The position numbers were made by a program, and so were the translations under genes. 64,000 nucleotides of DNA from Bdellovibrionales bacterium. Its GTDB lineage: Bacteria; Bdellovibrionota; UBA1018. This document shows positions 44,271 through 52,843 of this stretch, in pieces. The DNA is taken from contig CANCQK010000006.1 in NCBI GenBank assembly GCA_947380295.1, positions 62,001 through 126,000 of the forward strand, written 5' to 3'. Positions within the stretch are counted from its first letter, which is position 1; each line of letters opens with the position of its first letter. The notes beneath the pieces were generated by a model. That model had not been told where the DNA came from, made no database searches, and worked only from the letters and a program-made list of their open reading frames with translations.

Positions 44271-44774
44271 TTACTCTTCGTCAGATGAAGCGCCGGACAA
44301 ATCTTCTGGATCGTCCATTTCAGCTCTGCGATAGTCGCTGCGATCTTCGTAGCCGCGACGCTCAGCATTTCTTTCTTCACGGCGAGCTTCGCGCTCTTCT
44401 TCTCTTCTCTTCGCTGCGGCGTGGATTTCAGCGCGGCGTTTTTTGAACTCGTCAGCGTCGAATTCTTCTTCGAGATTCACAGTCAAAAAGCGAAGAACGT
44501 GGTCATGCAAGCGAAGGTTTCGCTCGATTTCATGAACAACGCCTGGCTTGCCGCTGTAAACTAAATAAGTATACTGACCGCGGGATTCCTTCTGAATTGG
44601 GTATGCGAGTTTACGCTTGCCCCAATCTTCAGTCAAAACAACTTCACCTTGGAACGAGCTCACCACTTGGTGGACTCGATCTTGAAGGGTTTTCAAGCCC
44701 TCATCGGAAAGCTCGGATCGGGTGATCCATGTGGTTTCATATCCTGCTAATTTATCGATCGTTGGATTTGCCAT
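44271..44774 (-). CDS. rpsF: 30S ribosomal protein S6 (C-terminal extension)
   Basis: S6 binds S18 and 16S rRNA helices 22-23. The 167-residue product has the S6 core from MANPTIDKLAGYETTWI to HDHVLRFLTVNLEEE, followed by a strongly charged Arg/Glu tail of about 60 residues. Such tails occur in several deltaproteobacterial S6 proteins. ATG 44774 has an ideal SD, AAGGAGGAATT, so the longer frame from 44843 is rejected. It is first in the operon and is preceded by a structured leader. Confidence 0.96.
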   Translation of the reverse strand: MANPTIDKLAGYETTWITRSELSDEGLKTLQDRVHQVVSSFQGEVVLTEDWGKRKLAYPIQKESRGQYTYLVYSGKPGVVHEIERNLRLHDHVLRFLTVNLEEEFDADEFKKRRAEIHAAAKRREEEREARREERNAERRGYEDRSDYRRAEMDDPEDLSGASSDEE

Positions 44775-44792
44775 AATTCCTCCTTGTGGATG

Positions 44793-44906
44793 ATGGACTT
44801 TGTCCATAAGCCTGAAACTCAAGAAAAACTCGTTAAGCCTCAAGCAAGGGATCCGGCCCTTCTAGCACAGTTAGGTCTGAGGTGCAACGGCATGCACCTA
44901 ACTCAG
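44793..44906 (-). promoter_or_regulatory. Structured rpsF leader, candidate S6:S18 autoregulatory RNA
   Basis: The 128-base gap between tatC and rpsF folds into three hairpins on the minus strand. First, GGTGCA/TGCACC (inside arms 44880-44886 and 44893-44899) has the loop TGCCGT. An alternative pairing of AGTTAGGT (44903-44896) with ACCTAACT (44876-44869) excludes it. Second, AAGGG/CCCTT (44861-44846) has a six-base loop. Third, ATGGAC/GTCCAT (44807-44793) has the loop AAA, just before the SD. S6:S18 repression through a leader hairpin displaying CCG is known in other bacteria; equivalence here is inferred. Confidence 0.5.
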
Positions 44907-45718
44907 GTCGAGCGACCGGTCCAGGGATGGACGGCAGGCTGGGACTCCTCGCTGTTAGCTCCAGGAGTAGACCCGGGCGAGGCCCCCTTACGCGGCCCAA
45001 ATGAATGAACTACCCAAATTGCCATTTCATACAAAAAGACCAAGGGGATACCCAAAATCAACATGGATACGGCATCAGGTGGAGCAAACAATGCAGACAG
45101 AACGGTGATAATTAGAATCGCCGAACGTCTCTGTTCTCTCAAAAACTTAGAATCCACGACGCCCAGAGCCCCAAGTAAAACCACCAAAACAGGCAACTCA
45201 AAAGCGATTCCAAAAAGAAGGAGCAACTTCAAACAGGTCGAGTAGTAAGAGTCGATCGTAATCATGGGCACATCTGACGGAGCGCCATAGCTGATGAAAT
45301 ATTTAAATCCTACTGGAAAAAGAACATAGTAAGCAAAGCATGCACCACCTACGAAAAACAAAGTCGCAGCAAAGACAAACGGGAGAACAAGCTTGCGCTC
45401 TTTCGGGTAAAGACCTGGAGCAATAAATCCCCAGACTTGGTAAAAATAAAAGGGGGAAAAAAGAAAAACTGATGAATACCCCGCAATTTTAAGATGAGTC
45501 AAAAAGTTCTCAAAAAGACTCGTAAAATAAAGCTTTTTTTGGTCGACGGGTAGAGCATCAAAGAGCGGGCGCCTCAGCCACTCTAATACCGGCTCCGACA
45601 CGAAGTAGCAGACGATGAAGCCTACAAAAAATAGACCCAAACACCTCATGAAACGAACTCGAAGTTCATCAAAGTGCTGGTAAAAACTCATGGATCGATC
45701 AGAATTTACTTGTGACAT
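44903..45718 (-). CDS. tatC: Sec-independent protein translocase TatC
   Basis: TatC recognises twin-arginine signal peptides and forms the core of the Tat translocase. The 271-residue protein starts MSQVNSDRSMSFYQHFDELRVRFM, with the conserved cytoplasmic HFDELR, and has six predicted membrane helices, including FSPFYFYQVWGFIAPGLYPKERK. The C-terminal tail of about 30 residues (GPRKGASPGSTPG...) is longer and more GC-rich than the rest. No tatA or tatB is adjacent. It is divergent from the cyclophilin gene. Confidence 0.95.
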   Translation of the reverse strand: MSQVNSDRSMSFYQHFDELRVRFMRCLGLFFVGFIVCYFVSEPVLEWLRRPLFDALPVDQKKLYFTSLFENFLTHLKIAGYSSVFLFSPFYFYQVWGFIAPGLYPKERKLVLPFVFAATLFFVGGACFAYYVLFPVGFKYFISYGAPSDVPMITIDSYYSTCLKLLLLFGIAFELPVLVVLLGALGVVDSKFLREQRRSAILIITVLSALFAPPDAVSMLILGIPLVFLYEMAIWVVHSFGPRKGASPGSTPGANSEESQPAVHPWTGRST

Positions 45719-45732
45719 CTTTTTAACCGGGT

Positions 45733-45762
45733 AGTATCCAATGACTCAAAAGGAGATGTCAA
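45733..45762 (-). promoter_or_regulatory. Candidate tatC promoter
   Basis: TTGACA (45762-45757), a perfect -35, is followed after 18 bases by GATACT (45738-45733) on the minus strand. The predicted start is about eight bases before the tatC ATG at 45718, which has no SD, so a very short leader is likely. The promoter lies within the 47 bases between the two divergent start codons. Confidence 0.45.
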
Positions 45763-45765
45763 CTT

Positions 45766-46434
45766 ATGCGTTCTTGGACATTAGTAGCTTTTGGACTCAT
45801 TCTCTCAGGGCTCATCGTTACAGCGCTCATTTATAGTAAATCCCTTACGCCATCGGGAACCGATAGCCATACCACTCTTGTGAGTCCAAGTCCAACCGCG
45901 ACAGCTTCTCCTCAACCTGAACTTTCAGGTTCGCCGGCCGCCCAAGGCCAAAAGGGCCCCGCGGGAGTCTCTTCAAACCCTGACCTCACGACCGACGCCA
46001 ACGGACTTTCGAAGGCAACCGTCACCATGACCACCACTCAGGGCGTGATCAAATTTAAGTTTTATCCTCAAGACGCACCGAAAACTGTGCATCGCTTCAT
46101 CGAACTGATCCAGCAAGGATTTTACAACAACCTTTCGTTCCATCGAGTTGTCCCAGGATTTGTAATCCAGGGTGGAGACCCGCAAGGAAACGGAACCGGA
46201 GGAAGTGGCCAAAAACTAGACGCTGAGTTCAATAGTCGCCATCATGTCGAGGGCACCGTCGCTATGGCCCGCGCCCAAGACCCTAACTCAGCAGACTCCC
46301 AGTTTTACATCTGCCTCGGTACCATCCCACACCTCGACCGCAACTACACCGTATTTGGGCAGGTAGTTGAGGGCATGGATGTCGTCAAGGCCATCAAAAT
46401 TGGCGACAAGATGACATCAGTCACCATTCAGTAA
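45766..46434 (+). CDS. Membrane-anchored or periplasmic cyclophilin-type peptidyl-prolyl isomerase
   Basis: The 222-residue protein has an N-terminal hydrophobic signal or anchor (about 4-24), a Ser/Thr/Pro linker (25-75) and a cyclophilin domain. Conserved segments are SFHRVVPGFVIQGGDPQGNGTGGSG, GTVAMARAQDPNSADSQFYI and LDRNYTVFGQVVEGMDVV, with the catalytic Arg in SFHRV and the FxxQ-like QFYI. It should speed proline isomerisation of exported proteins. AAGGAG lies about 11 bases before the ATG. Confidence 0.9.
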   Translation: MRSWTLVAFGLILSGLIVTALIYSKSLTPSGTDSHTTLVSPSPTATASPQPELSGSPAAQGQKGPAGVSSNPDLTTDANGLSKATVTMTTTQGVIKFKFYPQDAPKTVHRFIELIQQGFYNNLSFHRVVPGFVIQGGDPQGNGTGGSGQKLDAEFNSRHHVEGTVAMARAQDPNSADSQFYICLGTIPHLDRNYTVFGQVVEGMDVVKAIKIGDKMTSVTIQ

Positions 46435-46454
46435 GAGACACGCTCGTGGCGTTG

Positions 46455-47063
46455 TTACTGCCAATCTTTTTTAAGTGTCTTGTTAGGCACAATCCCAGCT
46501 TCCTGCAACGCCTTAGCTGCTCGGCCGCTCCGAGTTTTGATCCAAAGTTCATAAATACGAAGGATGTCTTTTTCTGCACGAGGTGATGTTTTGTCACTGA
46601 TTTCGGCTAGCACTTCGACCAGGGCTGCAAATTTATGAGCTAGTTCCCCAAATAGAGATCGCAGCGTGCCTTCATTCGACTGAGCCGCAGCATGCTGATA
46701 AGCGGTTCCTCCCATGCCGATGTAATAATCAACGTCGACCAGTTTGCGATTTAGACTTGCTTGAAAAAAGCCCGCTGTATAAAGAGAAACGTCACCCAAA
46801 TGTTTAAAATAAGTTCCCTGCCTAGCCTTGGGCTGCTCGAGGGCTTCTTTAAGCAAAAGAGCCAAAGGCTCATCTTTGACGCCTCCCTCGGCATCAGGTG
46901 CGTAAAGTGATTCAGTGGCCATAAAGCGGTTGAGCAAATTGACCAGATAAAATTCGGTTTCAGGCTGGGTAGTAACCTTTTGCTTGCCTAAGGCCTCGGT
47001 CACCAATTCGCGAAAAAAATCCTGGGGCTGTGCAACTAGTGTAAGACTTGAGTTCTCTTTCAT
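46455..47063 (-). CDS. Hypothetical conserved-looking cytoplasmic protein
   Basis: I do not recognise this 202-residue soluble protein. It is mostly helical with no signal peptide. The middle (TYFKHLGDVSLYTAGFFQASLNRKLVDVDYYIGMGGTAYQHAA) is rich in aromatic residues and looks like a conserved core, and the end is basic. It starts at ATG 47063 and is convergent with the cyclophilin gene, 20 bases apart. The 211-base gap on its other side, shared with the next gene, shows no clear promoter. Confidence 0.7.
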   Translation of the reverse strand: MKENSSLTLVAQPQDFFRELVTEALGKQKVTTQPETEFYLVNLLNRFMATESLYAPDAEGGVKDEPLALLLKEALEQPKARQGTYFKHLGDVSLYTAGFFQASLNRKLVDVDYYIGMGGTAYQHAAAQSNEGTLRSLFGELAHKFAALVEVLAEISDKTSPRAEKDILRIYELWIKTRSGRAAKALQEAGIVPNKTLKKDWQ

Positions 47064-47274
47064 CAGACAAAACCCTCCATAGGTCCTTCAGAAGGGGTTC
47101 AAAATCTTTGCCCACAATGGTGTTTCACTCCAGAGAAGGATCGAACAAAGACTCCCCCCTATTTACTAGTTTAAACTGATCTTTTTTCCTGTCAAATGAA
47201 GGGATGTCATAGACGACACAGGCAAACTTTGGGTAGACTGCCTCTTGCAGAGATCCAACTCAAAGAGGCGCATC

Positions 47275-47910
47275 ATGAGACACCCTAGGCTTCTGATTTT
47301 ACTAGCCAATTACTTTTCACTTCATCTCATTCTCCTGACTAGCTCAGGGCAAATCGCCCATGCTTCCGAAATTCACGTAATCCTCCTAGGACAGCCTTGT
47401 TTACTCGCAGGTCCTTTTGACAATACAACCTTGGAACTCGTACACTCGGTCGGTCCGGCCCAAATTTATCCGAACTTCACAAACCTCAACCAGCCAGGCA
47501 CCCGAGACCAAGTCTCCAGAGCACTCCTCAAGATTCAAAATGCAAAAAAGCTCCCAAATCTTCTCGATCGCTACCGGGAGCGACTGACATCACGCCTTCA
47601 AAGACAGTTGAGATTTATCCAAGCCCTTCAAGGACAATCGAAAATCGACGCCCTCCTCAAGCTCGGCAGAGGAACTATCCAAGGGCCCGAGATCAAGAAA
47701 TTTGAATCCATCCTCAAACCTAAAAGGGGACCGGGAGAAGAGAACACCGTACGGCCTGAAGTTGCGGAGCAGCTATTTGAACTTTATACCGATGCCATTG
47801 AGCCTGACCCTGAGTCCGAATTTCATCGTGCAATCAAAAAACTTCAGATCCAATACCATTGCTCTTTCGAAGAAAGTGAACCTGAGAGCCCAAACTCACA
47901 AAAGCGTTGA
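47275..47910 (+). CDS. Hypothetical secreted protein upstream of ctaA
   Basis: The 211-residue product has a signal peptide (MRHPRLLILLANYFSLHLILLTSSGQIAHA) and a mature region that begins EIHVILLGQPCLLAGPFDNTTLELVHSVGPAQIYP, followed by helical, basic sequence. Two cysteines are present. I chose ATG 47275 (AAGAGGCG upstream) over the TTG at 47245. Its stop lies about 35 bases before ctaA, so the two may be co-transcribed. Function unknown. Confidence 0.65.
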   Translation: MRHPRLLILLANYFSLHLILLTSSGQIAHASEIHVILLGQPCLLAGPFDNTTLELVHSVGPAQIYPNFTNLNQPGTRDQVSRALLKIQNAKKLPNLLDRYRERLTSRLQRQLRFIQALQGQSKIDALLKLGRGTIQGPEIKKFESILKPKRGPGEENTVRPEVAEQLFELYTDAIEPDPESEFHRAIKKLQIQYHCSFEESEPESPNSQKR

Positions 47911-47945
47911 ACTCGGGTTTTCAGAGGAGTAGAAGGGAGCCTCAC

Positions 47946-48869
47946 ATGAATCCCAAAAAACTTCAATCGTGGGTCTATTTCGTACTTTTCTATACTGTTC
48001 TCGTAATCCTCTGGGGGGCTTACGTTCGAGCGACCGGCTCAGGAGCCGGCTGCGGGAGCCATTGGCCGCTCTGTAATGGCCAGGTTCTGCCCACCGAGGC
48101 AACAGTAAAGACTCAGATTGAATTTTTTCATCGCTTGACCTCGGGCCTCAGCCTTGTGCTCGTGCTGGGAGTTGGATTTTTGAGTTTTAAAACTTTTCCA
48201 AAAAATTCTTTTACCCGCAAGGCCGCGGCCATCGCATGCATTTCCATTCTCCTTGAGGCACTGATCGGCGCAGGCTTGGTCTTATTTGAACTGGTCTACA
48301 AAGATCAGTCCATGAAGCGAACTCTTTCCGTCTCTTTGCACTTCTCCAACACCCTAGTCCTCGTCGGCTCGCTAGTACTCATCGCAGCGAGTGCTGGGCG
48401 CGGCGGCAAAGGATGGATTTCAACTCCTTCGCGCATTCGCACACAATCACTCCTTTTTTGTGTGTTCTTTTTCTGCGTCGGAATGGCCGGAGCAATCACT
48501 GCTTTAGGAGATACGCTATTTCCAGCAGAGAGCTTACTTCAAGGGATTCATCAAGACTTGAGCGCTGCGAGCCACTTCTTGGTCAAACTCAGGATCATTC
48601 ATCCGATTTTAGCAGTATCTTTTGCTGCATTTTTGAGTACTTGGGTATTCTCGATTTCTCGTACAGACCAGGGAAAACTTCGCAGTTATGGCAATCTTCT
48701 CTTAGGTGGACTGGCAACCAATATCGCACTTGGAGTGCTCAACTTAATCCAACTTGCGCCGGTTACGCTCCAGATCGTCCACTTGCTTTTTGGTATGAGC
48801 CTTTGGATTCTCTTTGTCCTCTTTATTGACCAATTGAGAGCGCATGCTCCAGCAAGCCATACTCCTTGA
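47946..48869 (+). CDS. ctaA: Heme A synthase (COX15/CtaA)
   Basis: CtaA oxidises the methyl group of heme O to make heme A for aa3-type cytochrome oxidase. The 307-residue protein has about eight membrane helices, the GAYVRATGSGAGCGSHWPLC segment with the C36/C43 pair, E59 and H62 (EFFHRLTSG), and further helix histidines (SLHFSNTLV, IHPILAV, IVHLLFG) that bind heme. ATG 47946 has GGGAGCC 6-8 bases upstream. Oxidase subunits and ctaB are not in the window. The 3' end overlaps marC by 47 bases. Confidence 0.93.
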   Translation: MNPKKLQSWVYFVLFYTVLVILWGAYVRATGSGAGCGSHWPLCNGQVLPTEATVKTQIEFFHRLTSGLSLVLVLGVGFLSFKTFPKNSFTRKAAAIACISILLEALIGAGLVLFELVYKDQSMKRTLSVSLHFSNTLVLVGSLVLIAASAGRGGKGWISTPSRIRTQSLLFCVFFFCVGMAGAITALGDTLFPAESLLQGIHQDLSAASHFLVKLRIIHPILAVSFAAFLSTWVFSISRTDQGKLRSYGNLLLGGLATNIALGVLNLIQLAPVTLQIVHLLFGMSLWILFVLFIDQLRAHAPASHTP

Positions 48870-49440
48870 TGGCACCAAAAACTCCACTCCGGATCATAGC
48901 CACTGCAATCGCAGCAAGAAGCAGGGCGACCACTTTCGAGATCACCACGGTACCGTCTTTGCCGATCGCATCAGTGACTTTTTGAGAGTTCTTGAGCACT
49001 ACCCAAGCAATGAGATAGTTTCCTAGCAAAGCCCCTACAGTAAGGACATAGCCCACGTTATTGACCTGATACACCAAGGTCGCAATCATCGCAGGCCCAG
49101 TAATCAGAGGAACTGCCAGCGGCACTATACCGGTAGAACCCGTTGCACGATTCGTAGGCTCGGGGCTCCCTACAAGATCAACGAGTGAAACCAGGAGAAG
49201 CACAAGCCCCCCCGCAATTTTGAAATCAAAGATTGCGATCCCCAAATATCGAAAGACGGCCTCACCGACGAAAACAAACGCCACGGCGACGCTAAGCGCC
49301 ACCAGCATGGACGTATCCACGATCTCATTTCGCTTAGAAGCTGAGAGTCGGTGGGTCATCGAAACAAACAAAGGCAAGGTTCCGATCACGTCTAAGGCAA
49401 CAAAAATTGCTACAAAAGTAGTCCCAAATTGATAAAGCAT
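48823..49440 (-). CDS. MarC/UPF0056 family integral membrane protein
   Basis: The 205-residue protein has about six hydrophobic helices and the family features ALDVIGTLPLFVSMTHRLSASKRNEI, FKIAGGLVLLLVSLVDLVG, GIVPLAVPLITGPAMIATLV and KVVALLLAAIAVAMIRSGV. The MarC family was once linked to multiple antibiotic resistance, but its real function is unknown. It lies alone on the minus strand, convergent and overlapping with ctaA. Confidence 0.9.
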   Translation of the reverse strand: MLYQFGTTFVAIFVALDVIGTLPLFVSMTHRLSASKRNEIVDTSMLVALSVAVAFVFVGEAVFRYLGIAIFDFKIAGGLVLLLVSLVDLVGSPEPTNRATGSTGIVPLAVPLITGPAMIATLVYQVNNVGYVLTVGALLGNYLIAWVVLKNSQKVTDAIGKDGTVVISKVVALLLAAIAVAMIRSGVFGAIKEYGLLEHALSIGQ

Positions 49441-49488
49441 AAAACTTATTTCTAGTGTGTCTGAATATTCATTTTTTTACCAGCAAGA

Positions 49489-52176
49489 TCAGCCAACCTG
49501 ACAGGTCACCTGGAACGGCTCAACCCAGTATTTTCTGCATACTTTCTGCAGATCTTTGGCAGTGATTGCTCTAATCTTCTTGGTCAATTGAAGCTCACTC
49601 AAATAAGGAATCTGATACAATGACTCCAATCCAAAATGAGTCGACAGTGACGAGTCACTTTGAAGATCCATCGCACGACGTCCGAGATAAAATTCCTTAG
49701 CTCGGTTCATCTCCTGGGCCGTCGGAGGTTTGCGAAGCAGATCTTCGAGGACTTTACGCATCCCATCAATGGCTTCCTGCTTTTTCTGCGGGGCACAAGC
49801 AATATAGGTTCCGCAATAGCCGCGCTCAATCCCTTCAAAACTCACGGGTGAGACCGTATAGGCTAGGCTCTTTTTCTCTCTCAACTCGATAAACAGCCTG
49901 CCGCTTTGTCCGCCCAAGAGAGTCTGCAGAATCCGCATAGCATGACGATCATCAGCTGTAATTCGGGTACCCAAGCCGCCCACCATGATATGAGCTTGTT
50001 CTCGCCCCAAGGTTCGCTCTACCCAACGAGGTGCCTGAAGAGGCGCTTCATCTTCCAGCTTTTCCGGCAAAACAAGGCCTGAAGCAGTTTGCTTAAAAGA
50101 TTTCAATCTCTGATCGAGTTCATGAACCCAAGCCTCTAAGGCATTTCTTTTCACGTTACCACTCACGGAGAGTACCAGTCGTTCAGGCTGAACCCAGCCG
50201 CGATGAAACGCACGCAACTTCGCCGAGTCGATCGTTTTTAAGCTGTCCAGCGAGCCATGGCTCATTTTACCATAAGGGTGCTTTTCAAAAAGAGTCTCTA
50301 AGAAGAGCTTCGAACACAGCTGGGAAGTGTGATCCTCGATCGACCTGACGGAATCTTCGGCAATTCGGCGGGCGTGATCCACTTCATCATTCGGAAAAGT
50401 TGGATCCACTAAAACTTCCGTAAATAACTCAGAGAGACTATTCCAATCTCGAGCCAAACCGGTAGCTTGGAGCCCCACGCTGTTTCGACCCGAAAATCCA
50501 TCCAAGCTTGAGGCTTTACCCTCCGTAAGGGCGGAAATGGATCGAGCATCCCGGACGGACGTACCTTTGGTCCAGGCAAGCGCCATCATTGCGCTCGAGC
50601 CCCAATCCTTTTCAGCGCTGTCAACAGGATGCGCCAGCTCAAGCCTCACTCCACCTAAGACTGAGGCATACACACTGAACACCTGTGAGCTAGGCCGAGG
50701 CAAGTAGCAGATTTTGACACCCGACGAGAGCTGAGCAAATTCAACAGGTAACTCACCACTCTTCACTCCCTTGGAGCCTTTCAACTCCCGAGAAAGAATA
50801 GGAGGCAACTGGGTCTCGACCGCTTCGACATGGGTCGAGAGCATCTCCTTGGCCCACTTTTCCATTTCCCAAGCTTCAAACTGTGCATCGGTTTTGGGCA
50901 CCAAAATAACGCCGCTCAAACGTCGCTCATCGAAGTACTTTTTTGCAACTTCTTTAATCTTGAGCGAATCCACCTGACGGAGCTGCTCGAGGTATTCACG
51001 ATCAAACTCCAGATCGCCCATGATGAACTTGAGAAACCCTAAACGCCCTGCCATCCCATCTGCAGTCTGAGTCGCATAAAGGCGTTCACTTTCGGCATTC
51101 ACCAAAACCCGAGAAATCTCTTCAGCGGTCGGCCCCTCTTCGCTGATGCGTTTGATCTCTTCAAAAATCGCCTTAGCTACGGGTTTGATTTTATCGAGTG
51201 AATCCGTCTCGGCTTGGAAATAAAGCATACCGGGATCTTTAGGCACATACATTCCACCCGATGCATCGGTCACCAGCGAATCCTTATAAAATAGCCGCTG
51301 GTAGAGTCTCGATAACTCACCCGCACCCAAAATACTTCCCAGCAAATCCAGGGCTGGAATGTCTTCGTGCTCAAGACCAGGCACCCGAAAGGACAGACTC
51401 AAAGTCGGCGTCTTCACATCAAATGGCTGAACCTTCCAACGCGACTTACTTTGTAACTCGGCCTCAACCACTCGTGACTGAGGAGCAGCGGTCTTGCGCT
51501 TGAGCACGCGATTTCCAAAGTGTTTCTCCAAATATCGGATCAACTCCTTTTTTCGTGCCCCTTTCACATCCTGGATGGGGCCAACCAACACGATTCCCAT
51601 TTTTCCTGAGATATAATTTCTACGATAAAAAGCTTCAAGCTGAGCCGTTTTTGCAGCCTTCAAAGTTTCAACAAATCCGATCACCGGCTTGCCGTAAGGG
51701 TGCTTGGAAAAGGTCAGACTAAAAAGATTTTGAAAGAGCTGCCTACCTGGGGAGTCTTCATTTTTTCTCAGCTCTTCTAAAATGACTTCTCGCTCTCTAG
51801 AAAAGTCTTCTGCCAAAAATTTCTGAGGTTTGGCGATCCCGCCAAACGCATCGAGCACCTTCTCCCAATGCTGGGCGGCGCAGGTGACGTGATAAACAGT
51901 CTGATCAAATGAGGTATAGGCATTGATATCCCCCCCCAATGACTCAATGGTCCGAGCCATCTTGCCCGTGGATGCCCGACCCGTTTCCTTAGCAGACGCA
52001 TCTTTGAAGAGCATGTGCTCCAAGAAGTGGGCGAACCCTGCCTCTTTAGGCGCTTCATCTGCACTCCCGGTTTTCACCCACCAATAGCTTGCTGCAACAG
52101 GGCTGTCTGTATGCTGCAAAATCACTGGAATTCCGTTGGAAAGTTCAATCTGCTCGGGCTGGTAAGTTTTAATCAT
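49489..52176 (-). CDS. M16-family zinc metallopeptidase, double-length
   Basis: The 895-residue protein contains two full M16 (pitrilysin/PqqL-type) halves. The first half is catalytic: HFLEH (H50, E53, H54), with E130 as the third zinc ligand in REREVILEE. The second half lacks the zinc motif but has the substrate-positioning LREKKSLAYTV, so it is the usual inactive partner. No signal peptide is evident at the N-terminus (MIKTYQPEQIELSNGI), which suggests a cytoplasmic location or a non-classical route. It stands alone on the minus strand. Confidence 0.9.
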   Translation of the reverse strand: MIKTYQPEQIELSNGIPVILQHTDSPVAASYWWVKTGSADEAPKEAGFAHFLEHMLFKDASAKETGRASTGKMARTIESLGGDINAYTSFDQTVYHVTCAAQHWEKVLDAFGGIAKPQKFLAEDFSREREVILEELRKNEDSPGRQLFQNLFSLTFSKHPYGKPVIGFVETLKAAKTAQLEAFYRRNYISGKMGIVLVGPIQDVKGARKKELIRYLEKHFGNRVLKRKTAAPQSRVVEAELQSKSRWKVQPFDVKTPTLSLSFRVPGLEHEDIPALDLLGSILGAGELSRLYQRLFYKDSLVTDASGGMYVPKDPGMLYFQAETDSLDKIKPVAKAIFEEIKRISEEGPTAEEISRVLVNAESERLYATQTADGMAGRLGFLKFIMGDLEFDREYLEQLRQVDSLKIKEVAKKYFDERRLSGVILVPKTDAQFEAWEMEKWAKEMLSTHVEAVETQLPPILSRELKGSKGVKSGELPVEFAQLSSGVKICYLPRPSSQVFSVYASVLGGVRLELAHPVDSAEKDWGSSAMMALAWTKGTSVRDARSISALTEGKASSLDGFSGRNSVGLQATGLARDWNSLSELFTEVLVDPTFPNDEVDHARRIAEDSVRSIEDHTSQLCSKLFLETLFEKHPYGKMSHGSLDSLKTIDSAKLRAFHRGWVQPERLVLSVSGNVKRNALEAWVHELDQRLKSFKQTASGLVLPEKLEDEAPLQAPRWVERTLGREQAHIMVGGLGTRITADDRHAMRILQTLLGGQSGRLFIELREKKSLAYTVSPVSFEGIERGYCGTYIACAPQKKQEAIDGMRKVLEDLLRKPPTAQEMNRAKEFYLGRRAMDLQSDSSLSTHFGLESLYQIPYLSELQLTKKIRAITAKDLQKVCRKYWVEPFQVTCQVG

Positions 52177-52278
52177 ACTGAAGAGTAACCTATGCTCAGT
52201 GTCCGGCTAAATCCACTTCTTTTTAGGCGGTCCCTGGGTTGGGCTCGAGACCGTTCGAGGCGATTGTCTTAAGCGCTA

Positions 52279-52307
52279 TAGACATTACAAAACTCCTTCG
52301 CTAAAAT
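52279..52307 (+). promoter_or_regulatory. Promoter of the RRM protein gene
   Basis: TAGACA (52279-52284) and TAAAAT (52302-52307) are 17 bases apart on the plus strand, a close match to the housekeeping consensus. Transcription would start near 52314, giving a leader of about 27 bases that holds AAAGGAG (52319-52325). Confidence 0.55.
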
Positions 52308-52340
52308 GCGCCCACGACTGAAAGGAGTCGAATCCGATTT

Positions 52341-52736
52341 ATGAACAAGAAGCTTTACGTAGGTAACCTCCCCTTTTCCGCAGAAGAAGCCCAATTGCAG
52401 GCTCTTTTCTCAAACGACGGTCGACAAGTCGTATCCGTTCGCCTCCTCAATGACAAAATTACAGGCCGATCCAGAGGATTTGGCTTTGTCGAGATGGCAA
52501 CTCCAGGCGATGCCGAGAAAGCCATTCAGGCTCTCCATGGCCATGATTTCATGGGCAGACCGCTCACCGTGAGCGAAGCCAAGGAAACAGAGCCCCGAAG
52601 TCACGAAGGTAGCGGGGGACGTAGCGGCTTCGGCGGTGGTTCAGGTCGTGGCGGACGCGGTGGCTTCGGTGGCAGCAGTGGTGGTGGAGGACGTGGTGGC
52701 TTCGGTGGCGGCTCAGGTCGCGGCGGACGCTACTAA
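52341..52736 (+). CDS. RRM-type RNA-binding protein with glycine-rich tail
   Basis: The 131-residue protein has one RNA recognition motif (residues 1-80) with RNP2 LYVGNL and RNP1 RGFGFVEM. A tail of about 45 residues made almost only of Gly, Ser, Arg and Phe follows, with RGG- and GFGG-type repeats. This is the layout of cyanobacterial and deltaproteobacterial cold-inducible Rbp proteins, which bind RNA or act as cold-shock chaperones. The tail is typical of low-complexity, phase-separating sequences. A long hairpin lies just downstream. Confidence 0.92.
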   Translation: MNKKLYVGNLPFSAEEAQLQALFSNDGRQVVSVRLLNDKITGRSRGFGFVEMATPGDAEKAIQALHGHDFMGRPLTVSEAKETEPRSHEGSGGRSGFGGGSGRGGRGGFGGSSGGGGRGGFGGGSGRGGRY

Positions 52737-52777
52737 GGCCTTAATTTTCTTTATAACCCACCTTTTGATTAACTCAC

Positions 52778-52810
52778 CAGTCCGATCGGCGACTTTCGCG
52801 GATCGGACTG
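52778..52810. terminator. Long hairpin between the RRM gene and hemW
   Basis: CAGTCCGATC (52778-52787) is perfectly complementary to GATCGGACTG (52801-52810), and the loop itself contains GCGA/TCGC (52789-52799). Together they make a 14-base stem with one G-G mismatch. No T run follows, so it may be a weak or Rho-assisted terminator, an RNA stabiliser at the 3' end of the RRM transcript, or a protein-binding site. Confidence 0.5.
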
Positions 52811-52843
52811 AATGACCTTTCCCTCAGAATCGATACTCAATTC

